Source of the DNA: Onchocerca lupi
Lineage: Eukaryota > Nematoda > Chromadorea > Rhabditida > Onchocercidae
Assembly (NCBI GenBank): GCA_028564675.1
Contig: JAOVVO010000138.1
Span: forward strand, 62,001 to 126,000
DNA: 64,000 bases
Direction of reading: 5' to 3'
Below are positions 48,935 through 61,553 of the stretch, piece by piece. The notes under the pieces are model-generated. The model saw nothing but the letters and a program-made list of their open reading frames with translations. It was not told the origin of the DNA and did no database searches. Position 1 is the first letter of the stretch, and each line of letters opens with the position of its first letter. A program made the translations under genes and the position numbers.

Positions 48935-51900
48935 TTACAAGTTATATGGTGGAAGGAACTTGTAAACAAGGCGCTGCTTTTTCTCCGGTTTCTGAATGAT
49001 ACCTTTCTTATAATATTGTCGCAACGATCGTGACAATTTATCATAATTCATTTGAGCTCGATTCTTGCGCTGACCCCAGAAACGAGCTAAATGGTGCGAT
49101 GATTCTATTTTGAAAGTCCCTGAAATTGCGCATTAGTTCTATTTTCACTTCACTTTTCCTCCATTTTTTTGTGTTGACTCGATTTAAATTTGTAATCTTC
49201 TTTATTTAAAAGAAGCTAAAAGAATTATGCATTGAAAATAATACCTTCCTGCCTATCAACCCATCTAACACATGAGCTATATTGCTTCGGATGATCCAAC
49301 AGCTCGCGTATGAAGTGCCAAAGATGTACTGTACCGGAATGTCGTGGAAATTGTGGTGTGCTTGTTTGTCGAGTATCAATGATAGCTCCATCAATAGTAT
49401 TTACTTTATTTTGTATGAATTAAATTTCCTAGATCTCAGATTAAATTTTTGTTGGGTTTTCCTTTTTCCAGCAAACATTTTTTACATAATTTTTGTCCCG
49501 ATTTTGGAATTTCATAGTTGATTTTGTTCAATCAAATATTTTTTTAAGATTTTACCATCATTCATTGAAGAGCCGTTGGAAGATATTTCGGAATCGCTTG
49601 GACTTGGTAAAATTCCAATTCCAACAGTCTGAGCTGATGCATAGTATTGTTGATGCACAGCAGCATTTCCAAGAAGAGCTCCTTCTTGGGATACATTTTG
49701 ATATGCACCTGAAATTCATGGAATTCTATCAGATTATTTAAAAAGAATTTCAATCAAAATGTTTTAAAAACAAAAAATAAATCATTCCAACAAATATAGT
49801 CGAACCTTGTATTCAAATAGAATGGAAAATGTGCTGCAAGCTTTTATTTTCCGGCGGAGAAAAATCCACAAATTTGGCAAAAAAAGATGATTAACTTTTG
49901 ACAATGAAAATTATTGCTATAATCATTTACTATTAGGATAACAATTCATGCTAATAGCCACATCGTTGTCGCTTGGATTGAAGTTATTTAAATAATCTTG
50001 TGCTGACGTCAGCAGTTCTCCTTGTTCTGTTACATTCAGCGCCAGTGGAGAGGGATTCATCTTGAAATATTATATTTAGAACAAAATTTTTCTAGAAACA
50101 GAAAAGTTGTACTGGTCAAATCTGTTCATTCATTCGCATTTTCCGATAATCATGAGATGACTTTTATCTATTTGAATAGTAGAATAAGAGGTAAAAATGA
50201 TCTGATCTGGTCATAAATTTTCCATCTTCAACCATTTTTTAAGTATATTCTGACTCAAACAAAAGACTGGTCGGGAGATAAAGTGTGCAATATACAAACT
50301 ATTATTATGTTGCTGCAAATGTGAGATGAATTTGTAACTTTTAAGACTTAAGTTGAGCTGTTGACTTAAATTTTCTGGTTTCAGAAGAATTTATCCGAAA
50401 AGAATGTAAAATATGAAACGTACCCAGTATTGTGAGGAACGATTACAGTTTTGGGCTATTTGTGAGCTGCTTTGATTGTTACCGCTATTGCTGTTGCCAT
50501 TTTGCTGGCTGTAGGAATCATATGCTGAAGAAATTTTATAAGTTTTAAGCAATAGTACAAGTTACTGCTTCCAAGAATATTTATATGAAGTTTCTTTTAA
50601 GAATATTTACATAAAGTTTCTCGAATGTCCTACTAACCAGTTTTCCATAATTGTAACTGTGCATGCAGCGTGTCACCACCTTCTGGTGCTCGAGCCATGA
50701 AGTCGTCTTGTGTCATTGATAACAGAGTACGCCCGTTCATGTATAATTGTCGCGGTGGGGGAAGTTGAAATTGCACGCACATTTCAGACATCCAGCGGGC
50801 ACTATGCTCGGCACTCCAAGCTTGCGGATCTTGAAATTTTGTTGTTTGACAGATGCAGAAACTAAATTTAACACGAAAATCCTACTACAAGCGATTTTAA
50901 CTTTGAGATAAATGCTTTTATGGCATATTTGATAAGATAAGAAGAAGCAAAACTTTTGAAATTTAAGTAATTTTGATGCAAATGTGCAGATCAATGTCAC
51001 AAAGTTTAAGACTGGACAGGATGTTTTAAAGGGCTTTAATTTGGATGCGATAGTAATAAATAATACTGTGACTGTTAAAAAATAAACTATGCACTGGAGC
51101 ATGACAAATGTTTTTTCAGGATAACTTAAGATCAAATTCAATATTGACAATTCAGTATAAAGTAAACTTAAGTCGTGAAATTAAAGCTTCCGGAAAAAGC
51201 TTTCATCTCAGAAAAGGAAATGTGGAGCAAAAAAAGGTGGCAATTGGCAGAAAATAAAAGAAATACTAGGGTCTGAAAAAATCATTGATGAGATAAAAAA
51301 GTCTGGCTTAAGAAGACAAGAAGATGCAAGATTTTCAACGGGCCTTAAGGGAGTTTTATGGTCAAAAATCCTTCGAAAGAACGATGAATTTAATAGTCAA
51401 TACAGATGAAATAGAACCTGATATATACAAATTCAACAGTAATTGCAAAAGTAGAGCATAAGGAAGAAATAAGTATTTAATTTCATCCTTCCTCCGTGAT
51501 CCTCCGAAATTATTCCACATTTAGCTTATTTTGATATTCAAAAATTCCTTCTTTATCAAATGCAATTTATACATCATACCGTTTCGCTGAGAAGGATGAC
51601 GCATTTTCGTACTGACGGATTCAAGCAAATCGTAAGGAAAAGGAGGGAAAGTGGAAAGGATATAGGTATGTCTAATCCAAGAAGTAGGTAAGCAAGCTGG
51701 TTTTTAACTATGGAGACAATACAAATTTTGCTGCATTATCAACAATCCATTTCATAATTTTGGTGGTTAAAAATGCATATTTATGCAATATTTTTTGAAA
51801 CTGAAAATACTGAGCAAGTAGGAAACAGCACTACTCGGTTTTAATACAGCCGAAATAGAAAAGTATCAAAGAAAAAAGTGAAATAGAAAAATAAAATTTC

Positions 51901-54900
51901 TATCGTGGAAGCAAGAAATCAAGGAGGAAAATTGATTATGAAAACAACACAGAATGAGCAGATGGGAAATAAGTAAATAAAGAGGTATCACAGGTAAATC
52001 AACATCTGTCCATTCATGGTGATTCTGGTTTACCTACTGAAAGAGTCCACCCACAATCACGCAATCGTTTCCATATTTCATATTTCCAAAACAAGTCACG
52101 ACCTTTGAAGATCGCCTAAAAAGGTACTTAGCAATCCTGGTCAGGTATTCGAGCAGCGGGTTTGACCCGTAAACAATGTTCTACAGCAGCTGCTTATCGA
52201 ATGCCATCGATAAACAACAGTCTTATAATCATTAAAATTGCAGCTGTTAGAGATGCTATACTGTAAGATTTGCTACAGAAGTACGGATGAAGTTAGCACT
52301 GTTGCAAAATCTACATTAGAAATTTGTTAAAACTTTGTTTAAAAGAATAACTAATTAGTAAATGATACTATGCGATACAATCTGCAGTTCTTCCTTTCTC
52401 TTGCAAAAAGGGACATAAGAAGCCATTTGATCTTATAAGAGATTTCTGTGCATTGCGATGAAGCACAAATCCAAATGATTCTGTCGAACTGTAGCTGCTC
52501 TATGATTGTCTAATTTCGCATCTTTTTTTCAGTGATTTACCTGTCATAATTTAACATGTTCTGTTATGCATTGGGTTTTGATATAAGTGCAACACAACAT
52601 GTTAAACTGTGATAAGTAAATCACCGAGGAAAACATAAGTAATAGTAAGGGAAATATTTCTGACTCTGAATAATTTCACATGCGATAATTTTTAGGAAGT
52701 CCTTTCTAGCAATACGCAAACGAAGAAGTATGACCTGTTGGTAGCCCAAGTTTGGTACAAGTTGTATTTATATCCTGAATGAGATGTCGTAGTATCAAAT
52801 CTCGATAAATATCCATTTGAGCAGCATCGTTCGCACTGTTTGTTACGGAACTGGCTGGTACTGATATTTCGTCATCTCTACGGTCCCCTAACAATTCAGC
52901 TGTCGTCGCTTCTGTTAACACTGTTGCGGAAGGTTGCGTTACAGACGAGCAGCAGTTTGAGTTCTCACCTTTGAACTTCATAAATTAAAAACATAAATAT
53001 ATAATATTGAAACAGTAAAAAGAAATTAATTCTTATAACCTGTTTGCACATTTCGGTCAGCTTTAATCAAAGAAATGGAGATCGAATTATTCGTTAATCC
53101 GCGATGAAACTGTCGCTCGTTAGCTAGCAGCACCTGTAATTTAATATTCCTCAATTATTTTTCAAATTTTTGAAAAATCCAAACTTTTCTTTCAAATTTC
53201 AAAAAACCATATACGCAATAAGCGAAAAATGCATAACATTTTCATTGACCTTTAAGGAAATTCCATCAAATAATTTTATCATATGAAAAAAATTAGAAGA
53301 GGATAGCGGGACGGAAGGGGGTAAAGGTGGAAAGGAAAACAGGAGGAAGAAGTGGGTAGGAGCAATTCATTATTCAAAACAAATGTAAACAAAATATCGC
53401 TTACTGAGAGGATAGCGAAATAATTCGCTCTTTTGCAAACGGAGATGAAATTAACTAAAGTCAATTACTTCGTCACTGTTAAGTGCTCCTACCACATTAA
53501 AAATTTATCAACTCCATACTAAACGTAAAGGGCATCATCAAAGTAATTCAGTTGGCGTCATGCTGACTCGTTTCTGCTTTCCGTTCAAGTTAATTTTGTT
53601 TCGACCATTACCGAGTTCGAAGATCACAGTCCAGAAATCATGCTTCAGATATCGAAATGTTAACATGAATCTTTTCATCTGAAGATTCGCACTGAATAAA
53701 AACATCAGCTCTAAGCTCATGATACTTATTCTTATGAATCCCAATCTAAAAGCAACTCTAAGATTTAAAAACTGGGCATAGAAAGTAAGAAAAGTGGATA
53801 TTATATTTGATACTGAATAAAAAATAGAAAATTGTATCCGTGATAATGCAAAACTGGCAGCTTTCGTCGTTCCAAGAATACAATTAAGGTCAAATATATA
53901 GTCCAAGATCAAGATGTGGAAATACAACGGAAAGATTTTACGTAAATAATCCTATATCAGAGTTAAAAACACTAAGTCCCGAAATTACAATAATGTTTTG
54001 TATTACTTCGGATTCATGAAATAAAATCGGATTCAGAAGAAATAATTGAGAAGTGAAATGACTCCAATATTGATGTTTAATTTATAGATTCGCATTAGAT
54101 TTACGATTAATTTAAAATTTGGTGTTAAATTGATAAGGGAATCTAGACAAATAAAGTAAATGCACATCCATGAAAAATCCTGTCATATGTTTTTACAACT
54201 TGCAAAGAGCATATAGGAATTAAGAAAAGAAGAAGAGTTAATCAACTCATGCGCTGATAAAATTATTCTATTAATACTGATAACAAATAATGAATCACAC
54301 ATTAATTTATAGATCAACTATCCTTCAGAAATATGCCATTTCCTCTTACAATTTTTTTAAAAAAGATATTTCATTTGGAAGTTGCAAAATAGTTATTGCA
54401 GATAAAATCGAAAATACATATTTGCTGTGCACTAAAAGTAGTTAATGAACATAAATGGGATATGTACGACAACAACAAACACTTCATATTAGTTCACCTC
54501 GAGAGTTTGCTTGGATGAACTGTTCTTAATGGTTAACTGCGCTTCGTCCGCCGTCATGATTACATCACGCTGCTGTTGCTGCTGCTGCTGCTGTTGTTGT
54601 TGTTGTTGCTGATAATGATGATGATGATGTAATTTGATCATTGTTTGAGTCATTTAAATATGAACTGTATTCAAACGTCAAGTAGTTCGTTAAGAAATTA
54701 ATTTCTTGTTATGGAAAAAGATAAGACAAGGAGATATTTCTGTTGAATAATAAAACTGAAAATTCAAGCACATAAAAAATGCATTTTCGAAATGTATTTC
54801 ATAAATAACATTGACCACATATTATATCGTTTAAAATCTAAGAAGATAGCAAATGTGAATAAAATTATTTGGAACATAACTATGTTGGAATTGTAGGCAT

Positions 54901-56309
54901 GTTTTTAATGTTTATCTGTCTATTCTAATATGAACGTGATTTGTCGGAGGGAAAGTTGATGACATGCAATAAGGAAAAGAATACCTTGAAAATTGTCTGT
55001 TGAAAATTGTACTTTGCAATGTTTTACCATTGTTTGCGACGTTACTGGGAACAAAAACCGGTTGAACGATGCAGTGGAAAAGTTTCAGGTATAGTTGTAT
55101 GTAGGCGTGAGTGATTAAGATGCACTTGCACCGCAAAGTTTTGCGCCAAATACTTACTTATATTTCCAAGCAATCACAAAAAAATGGCCTTTGTAGCATA
55201 GTTGCATAGTTGTACAGTCTAGCAGTGTGCGAACAATGTGTTATTCACAGTATAAGCTTTCGTTTTTAAGAAATTACAACTAAAGATAGAAATGAAATAG
55301 GATATAAAAGATTTTCGGTCAGCAAGGAATTGTTTGTGATTCTTGAGGTGAACAGACAGATGTATGGACGATTTTGAAAGGAGGAATGACGAAAAAGCTT
55401 ACTTATGTAACTTTTATAGCATCTAAATAGGTTAAAAAGTAACGAAGTGATGTCTCTAGGACAGTATTATTTGAAAAAATTTGAAAAACTAAATGCCATG
55501 CGAAATATGAAATATCAAGAGAAAATAATATAGGAGAGATACTTGTAGTGTGATAAAGGTGAATCCAAATTCTAGATCACACTCTTTGGGGACAGAAAGC
55601 AGTGTGATTTACAACACTCAACTATCTGTATGTTATGATTGAAGGATAAACCCATTTATGCTGATAGTAAAGGCCATTTATGCAGTTTAAAATGGTTTCA
55701 AAATTTTTTCGAAAGCTCACATTTCTGTTTGATGATACTAGCCGTTTGTTGAATGCAGACGATAAGGACGCTGTGGCAGTAGCGCAAGATGCTAATGGTA
55801 TAGTTGGAATCACTGTAGTTGATGATCCCGATGGTTGATGACGTTGTAGTTGTTGAGTAGTGGTACTAGCAGAGTTACTTGAGAAGTAGGCCTGATCATC
55901 GCTATCAAAAGGATGCTCGATCTTCATTGGACCACACGCTTTCATCTGATCGATCAATTCAAGACAGTACAACCGAAAAGTGTGTTTTACGGCGTTGCCG
56001 CTAATGTCAAGCAAAGGAACTAAAACTGCCAATCATCTTTCTTACAAATTTTGTTTGTGGATTCACTGCTTAAACAAAGCTGTGAGGAATCGTTATTGTT
56101 ACTTAACGGAATAAAAATTTTTTTAGAGAAAAAATTACAAGCTCAATTAATCAATTTTTAATTGCATTAAAAGGTACAAATACAAATACCTCATTGTTCT
56201 CATCATCATTTTCTGACATCAACGACGGACTGAGTGCATTCCATCGGTGATACGAACTTAACGACAGTGTGGCGTGAGCACCGATCACCGTTGTATTCAA
56301 TGTATCCAT
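48935..56309 (-). CDS. ets-4: ETS transcription factor, SPDEF/ETS-4 type
   Basis: DNA-binding regulator with a Pointed (SAM-like) and a C-terminal ETS domain. Exons (minus, 5' to 3'): 56309-56190, 56079-55721, 54608-54498 (or from its own ATG at 54653), 53133-53040, 52968-52735, 50829-50638, 50524-50424, 50060-49931, 49708-49556, about 49403-49245, 49119-48935; about 612 residues. The Pointed domain lies in 50829-50638 (MNGRTLLSMTQDDFMARAPE). The ETS domain lies in the last two exons: LWHFIRELLDHP, RKNRAQMNYDKLSR, LRQYYKKGIIQKP, ending in LVYKFLPPYNL at the stop. Pointed plus ETS with the YYKKGII.KP motif is typical of SPDEF, whose C. elegans member is ETS-4. Odd points: exon 2 is 359 nt and needs one more base (near 56030) to stay open; exon 3 encodes poly-His and poly-Gln; the acceptor of the first ETS exon is weak (49403 or 49385). 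The two 5' exons are less certain than the rest. Confidence 0.88.
50573..50624. repeat. 26-bp direct repeat in ETS intron
   Basis: Two adjacent imperfect copies of a unit starting AAGAATATTTA, with a period of 26 bases, in the intron just after the Pointed-domain exon. No function evident. Confidence 0.75.
52532..52624 (-). ncRNA. Intronic microRNA-like hairpin with miR-2-family seed
   Basis: Arms 52532-52565 and 52591-52624 (34 nt each) pair with only three mismatches and two G-U pairs around a 25-nt loop. Read on the minus strand, the same strand as the host ETS gene, the 5' arm contains TATCACAGTTTAACATGTTG (from 52614 down), which has the TATCACAG start of the miR-2/miR-13/miR-43 family. 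It sits in the long intron between ETS exons 5 and 6. Arm length and mismatch pattern suit a pre-miRNA. Against: the family is usually made from the 3' arm, whereas here it is the 5' arm. A short palindromic transposon is the main alternative. Confidence 0.55.
54570..54629 (-). repeat. ets-4: CAG/CAA and CAT codon repeat in ETS exon
   Basis: Fourteen Gln codons (mixed CAG and CAA, 54570-54611), a Tyr codon, then five His codons (54615-54629) in the reading frame of ETS exon 3. Mixed codons suggest the Gln run is kept at protein level. Length may vary between individuals. Confidence 0.9.
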
Positions 56310-57648
56310 AACTTTTGCCGATATGCTCGATTTTACACATAAATGCTGTCGGCAGTAAATAAATGATAGAATTAATGACTGTGGAATATTTTTGTATTCT
56401 TCTAACTGTGAACTTTGAAATCCACTACATATATCAGTTGATTAATTTATAAATTAGCAGCTTTTAATAGTTTGATCCGAATATCCGATTCAATAGAATT
56501 TGCAGAGATTCAGTTACGAAATGATTTGAAATTGTTTCTTATATTTTGCACTTGCCCAAAATCTGCACCTACAGTTTGTTGTCCATAGAGTTAAAAAATG
56601 AACGGTCACAGTGTTGTAATTTTACGAAAGGCCAGTTAGCCGAAATCCTGAAATTGCATAAAGATTTTGCACTAATGTTTAAGCGCTGCATGAATTACAG
56701 AAGGAAGTTTTATTCGTCTGTTTGTCTGGATAATTTCTTGCTTTTCTCACCAACAAACTCTTCTAAAACTATATTTACGGAGAAAACTTTATGTTGAAAC
56801 ATTAAATATGGTATTCAATTCGTGATGGAGCACAGTCAACTGAGATATCTTTATGAACCGATCTCTTAGAAAAGACTCTTAATTTTAACGTCAAATAATC
56901 CGCATCATCCATCAGCCAATACTCTCTCAGTATTAGACGTGCCTGATAATAATCTACCAACATGCAAAATGTCTTTCTGACTTGCTGAAAACTTCTGGAA
57001 CATAATTTTTTTGCACATCTCAAGATCGTTTAACTATCATTAATTTAAAATCAAAATTAGGTGCCAAGATAGATTTTTGTGGAAGATGGAATATAAAACG
57101 TTCAGATATATTTGATGAGAGGCATCAATAAGCCAATGACACTTCAAGCACAGTCGCAAAAAATTTAAGAATATGAATGGTCAGTATCAGACTGGAAATG
57201 CATTCTCACTGTGAATATTGAAAGCTCATGTATCAGAGTAATATACGACAAAAATCTATAAAGTTTTTCTAAAATATTTATAAAAGATGACGTTGTAAAT
57301 TGATTATCTCCAGTGATCAAACTCTTTTATATAAGTGATAATAAAGAGTTTGCAAACTGATCAACTCAAGATAAGAATAAAACATTATATTGACATTTTC
57401 TTGAATAAAATAAATATTCAGTATACCAATAAAGGTCAAAATAACATCCTCTACATATACAAATAATGAATTTTTTGTTAACACTATAGCAACATTTCAT
57501 TAAACAGCAAAATACTTGACCATGTCATTTAGGATAGCTTCGGTTTGTCAAGTGGATGAAGCATGAAAGCTGAATAGAATAGGACAGTGAGGAATAGAAA
57601 ACGAAAAAGATAAAATGTTATAATGGGAAAGTAGTTATTTATCCGAGG

Positions 57649-57666
57649 TGACCAATGCACTGGTCA
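57649..57666. promoter_or_regulatory. Everted repeat resembling a nuclear-receptor site
   Basis: TGACCAATGCACTGGTCA is a perfect 6-bp inverted pair (TGACCA/TGGTCA) with a 6-base spacer, the layout of an ER6 nuclear-receptor element. A second pair, GGCAA/TTGCC, follows at 57676-57695. It lies about 1.3 kb upstream of the ets-4 start. Function is inferred only. Confidence 0.25.
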
Positions 57667-59399
57667 GTAACAGTAGGCAATCGTTATTACTTGCCGTAAA
57701 CAATGTTTGACTTTCATTTGTTTGCATTTCCTGCTGTGCTTATATTTTCGCACTTAAACTTGATCGGTCACTAGTTGCTACCGTTGCTCGACGATGCTAA
57801 CGGTGGATTGTAGAAAATGTTTTTACCACATTGATAGTTACCGAATTACTTCACTGGTGCTTTCCTGATGGTACCAAAAGATGATTGACTATTTATTGAT
57901 ATAACGCTGAAATCAACTACCAACTTAGTAATGTAGAAAAATAAGGTATTTACGAAGTTATTCATTTTTCAATAATATTAAAAGTCTTCATTAGAATTGT
58001 AGGGATCGTTAATTATAAGGATAAAGCATAAAGTTGTAGCAATAATCCTGTATGAAATTCAGGTACTTATTAATTTTTGGCTTTATAAGTAAGAGGTTTC
58101 TGTAATCATTGTAGGAACATGGTAATTTTTTCTAAACTCTGTACTTTTCTTCAATATTTAGTTGCTCATACACAAATGTGCTATTCTTTATATGAGAGCA
58201 GTTTAATGAGCAGTGCTGTACTATCTATGAATATCAATTCCTTGATTTACTGCAAACAGACTACATGATAACGTCATTTTTGAACACATAATTTTGTCAA
58301 ACATAATAATTGTCGCAGATACTTTTATTAACCATCCGGAAGCAAATAAGTATGACAGGATATCAATTTTTAAAATCCTGTTAATGCTTGTGCAAGTTTC
58401 AAAATTTTAAAACGCTTCCTAGAACTACAGTATAAAAGTGATTGGCCTAAATGGGACAAATTAAACTACAAAATGATTGTGAAAATTTCAGAAAACTTGC
58501 TAAATGAGACAACTGGAGAACTTTTCGCTTCAAGAATAAATTATGGCAGCTCAGGAATGTGGACTTTTGAAATTAGTTTATTAGTGAATAGCTAAACTTA
58601 TTTATTACACTTAGCACACAATGTCAACATTTATGCATTAGAGAGGAAAGCCTGATCGGGTTGCAGTTTTCTACAATCCTGCGGTTCCACCATACACTAC
58701 AACATTCTCTTTTTTAATCATCAGTAAAATTTATTTTCTACCCATAATTTTCATTTCCACGCTGAAAACTCGTTTCTTGTAGTTAAGAGATGCTGACTCG
58801 GTGAATAAAGAGAGAAATGGCCAGCAGTGCCGGTGGCAATGCCATCGGTCAACTACCTCATAGCAAAAGACTGGTCCTAGGATGACGTGCCTCATTTACC
58901 TTACACTTTGTCATCATCTTATTCGGGTGATATAGATCTGGAGACAATTTGGTATATTTTGGGAGACTTCCTCCATTCCGTTTTCGCTGGAAATCCAAGA
59001 AAGTAGTCTTCTATTAATATGTACTCATTTTTTTTATCATGAATAAGTCTAAATAAATTTATGATTAGCTGTCTTATACGACTAGGAGCAAATAAGGACA
59101 AATCTCTTCGTAGTTTTTTTTATGACAAAATCTAGTGCGGTAGTCCGGACACACTATGTTAAGGAATGATCAAACAAAAATGAAAGTGAAATGCACTATT
59201 AATCACGAAGACTTGTAGATTAAATCATAAGCAATGAATATTTCCCTCCTGTATTGCTTTTCTATCACATCAAAAAAGAAAACAACAATCCACGTTAGTT
59301 GAAGGATTTGTGCGATGAACTACCTTTGAAAAGTCTGGATGAGCGGCACGAAAAAGGACTTGACATTAAGGTAGATGAGTTGTAACTATAAGGCCACCT

Positions 59400-60690
59400 C
59401 TGGTAGCACAGATCATGGGAAGACAGAAGAGCGGAAGTAGTAAAAAAAACCAAAGTAAATAATAGTAACATATATTAATGTAATTGTGGACGGACGGTAA
59501 CACGTGGAATATGAAAAATGAAAGAAGAAGGGGAAAGGACGGGAAGAGGGACTGATGGGAGAGATGAAACCGGTGAGGGATCGAGTCCTGAGAGCAGCAA
59601 ATCCGTGATCTTGCTGTGTCGGGGTGTCGTGAAAAGTGAAAGTGCCGTAGGGGAATATAGGCCATGATCGGTCGGCATGACGCAGGCGGTCCCACTGGCA
59701 GCGGCACATCACAGATCCCTCCATCAATTACCCCTCCACTTTTCCAAACGAAAATACGCATTAGAGTGTACATTTTCTGAGAGTGCAATTCAACAGATGC
59801 CTACTCGGGTTTAGTGTCTTCCGTAGATTTCAAATGATATGTATTTGGTGTGTACATACACTCCTTTTTTGATTCAGCCACAGCATCATCATCATCATCA
59901 TCCGTTTGACTCCTTATTCTTCCAGGATTTTCTTCGTGGCATTAACGGAGGTATACTCATCATACCTGCGGATAGCATCTTCAACCTTTTCCTTCAGCAA
60001 TCGGTAGCATAAGAGCATGACCATTTATCGTTTCAGAATATCACGGGGAAACTTCTAGAATTGCTGAATGCCTTCCTGCCTGCCATTCAGAAGCGGAAAG
60101 GGAAGGGTAGAGAAGGCGGTTCTTCGTGATATGTGTTGTTTTGCATATCAAGGAATAATATATCGCCAACAGGCATAAACGTCTACAAAATTGGGGGCGG
60201 TTGAATCTCCAGATAGACCGTCCGTAACTTTGCGTGGTTAATGGAGATCGACTGGTTGCGGCAACTTCATTTCTCCAGTCACCTCCCATTTGACAATTGT
60301 ACGGTGGGGTGCTACTTATCGGAGATTGGGAACGAAAGTGAAAGGGGTCAATCCACTTTACATTCTTCGAAAACTGATGATGAATTTGCGAAGTATGGAC
60401 AGAGTGAGAGGAGAAGGAGGATGGAGCTTGACGCGAGAGATGACATCGGATAAATGGCGAACTGGATATAGGAAAGTGAATCTTGCAGGAAAAGGGAGCA
60501 AGGACTTGTTCCCAACAGGTACCACCGACATTCCTCCGGGCATTCTCATCGTGATCCATTCATTGTTCGCAGTGATAGCCATCACTGCAACATATATTGC
60601 ATTCGCTGCATGCATCACACTACTGCAAAATGGATCTTTAGTAGTTTCCTTAATACAATACAGTTATGGTGAAATATCCTTATAGGTCAG
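59400..60690. other. GC-richer block with overlapping frames on both strands
   Basis: Base composition is clearly less AT-rich than the surroundings and stop codons are scarce in several frames at once (for example 59366-59788 minus, 60041-60559 minus, 60290-60685 plus). Long frames on both strands of a GC-rich stretch are expected by chance. The + frame ends in a hydrophobic stretch (GILIVIHSLFAVIAI) that might be an exon, but no partner exon or start context supports it. Confidence 0.4.
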
Positions 60691-61544
60691 ATTTTATGAA
60701 AAAAACATCCAATCCTACTGTACATCGAATACATTGATTGCAAACGCATATTATTGCGTTATTCTTAGCATTTCGGCTTCCCTCGGACATGCCAAATTCA
60801 GGCTATAATTGATGCCGTGTGTCTCGAGACAAACTTACCGTAGTCGTATGAAGTATTTGACATGATTTCTTTTGAGATATGCTGAGATTTATTTCGGGTT
60901 ATGGTGGTTTCGTTCGTTGCTTAGTGTTCTACGAGGGAAAGCGTCCACACCTGCTTGCTTTGGTTCACGCACACACACAAAACATTCACCTATATCTTCT
61001 AACAGGTTCGTACCGAGACATGGTATTATGTGATCGATGATTAACCGGAATAATAAGCAGATTGTAGTGACATAGTTGTGGGCATGCACACATAACACTA
61101 ATTTTTGAACTGATCCCCGTATTTATTGTACATAACACGGAATGCAAAAAATTTACTGGCTTTAAATGATCCTTACTATCCTTCAGATCATATTTAAAGT
61201 GCAACGTCGGAGTATTGATTTAAGCACTTTTATATATAACCTAGATATAAATGGACAATGTTATAGCGATATTCATCAAAATAGACAAATATCACGATTC
61301 TTATTTCTGGAAATCCGAACAAGTAAAACTTAGCCATTTGCTTTTTACGAATGATACTGCATAATTAGGCTGGTAACTAAGATTCCGCTGTTAATTCATT
61401 ATAACTGTCCATCTTCTCATTTTGCTAATTTTCTTTCCTTCCTTAACATTCTTATAATGCTCATCAAATGCTTAAATTCGTGCCTATCACATACTATGAT
61501 TTTGAGATAGATGCGATCATGTGAATTTGAAAGAGTGAGGGAAG

Positions 61545-61552
61545 TCTTACAG
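61545..61552 (+). promoter_or_regulatory. Candidate trans-splice acceptor before GMPPB start
   Basis: TCTTACAG ends one base before the GATG start of the pyrophosphorylase. An acceptor hugging the ATG is typical of spliced-leader addition in nematodes; a leader-intron acceptor is the alternative. Confidence 0.4.
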
Positions 61553-61553
61553 G

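Larger units (their letters stand above)
56310..61553. other. Intergenic between divergent ETS and GMPPB genes
   Basis: About 5.2 kb shared upstream of ets-4 (-) and the pyrophosphorylase (+). It holds small palindromes at 57649-57695, a GC-richer block at about 59400-60690 with long overlapping open frames on both strands (up to 172 codons) but no recognisable protein or splice pattern, and otherwise AT-rich sequence. Regulatory function is plausible but not shown. Confidence 0.5.

Noticed and set aside
52081..52200. GC-richer stretch in the long ETS intron, looked at as a tRNA or spliced-leader gene
   Set aside because: No B-box of the form GGTTCGANTCC, no cloverleaf arms and no spliced-leader sequence could be found.
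59366..59788. 140-codon open frame (-) with hydrophobic C-terminus
   Set aside because: Two further frames on the same strand are open across the same bases, and there is no splice or start context.
60041..60559. 172-codon open frame (-), the longest in the window
   Set aside because: It lies in a GC-richer stretch where three frames on both strands are open; composition is Ser/Pro/His/Arg-rich like a random GC-rich frame and no family is recognised.
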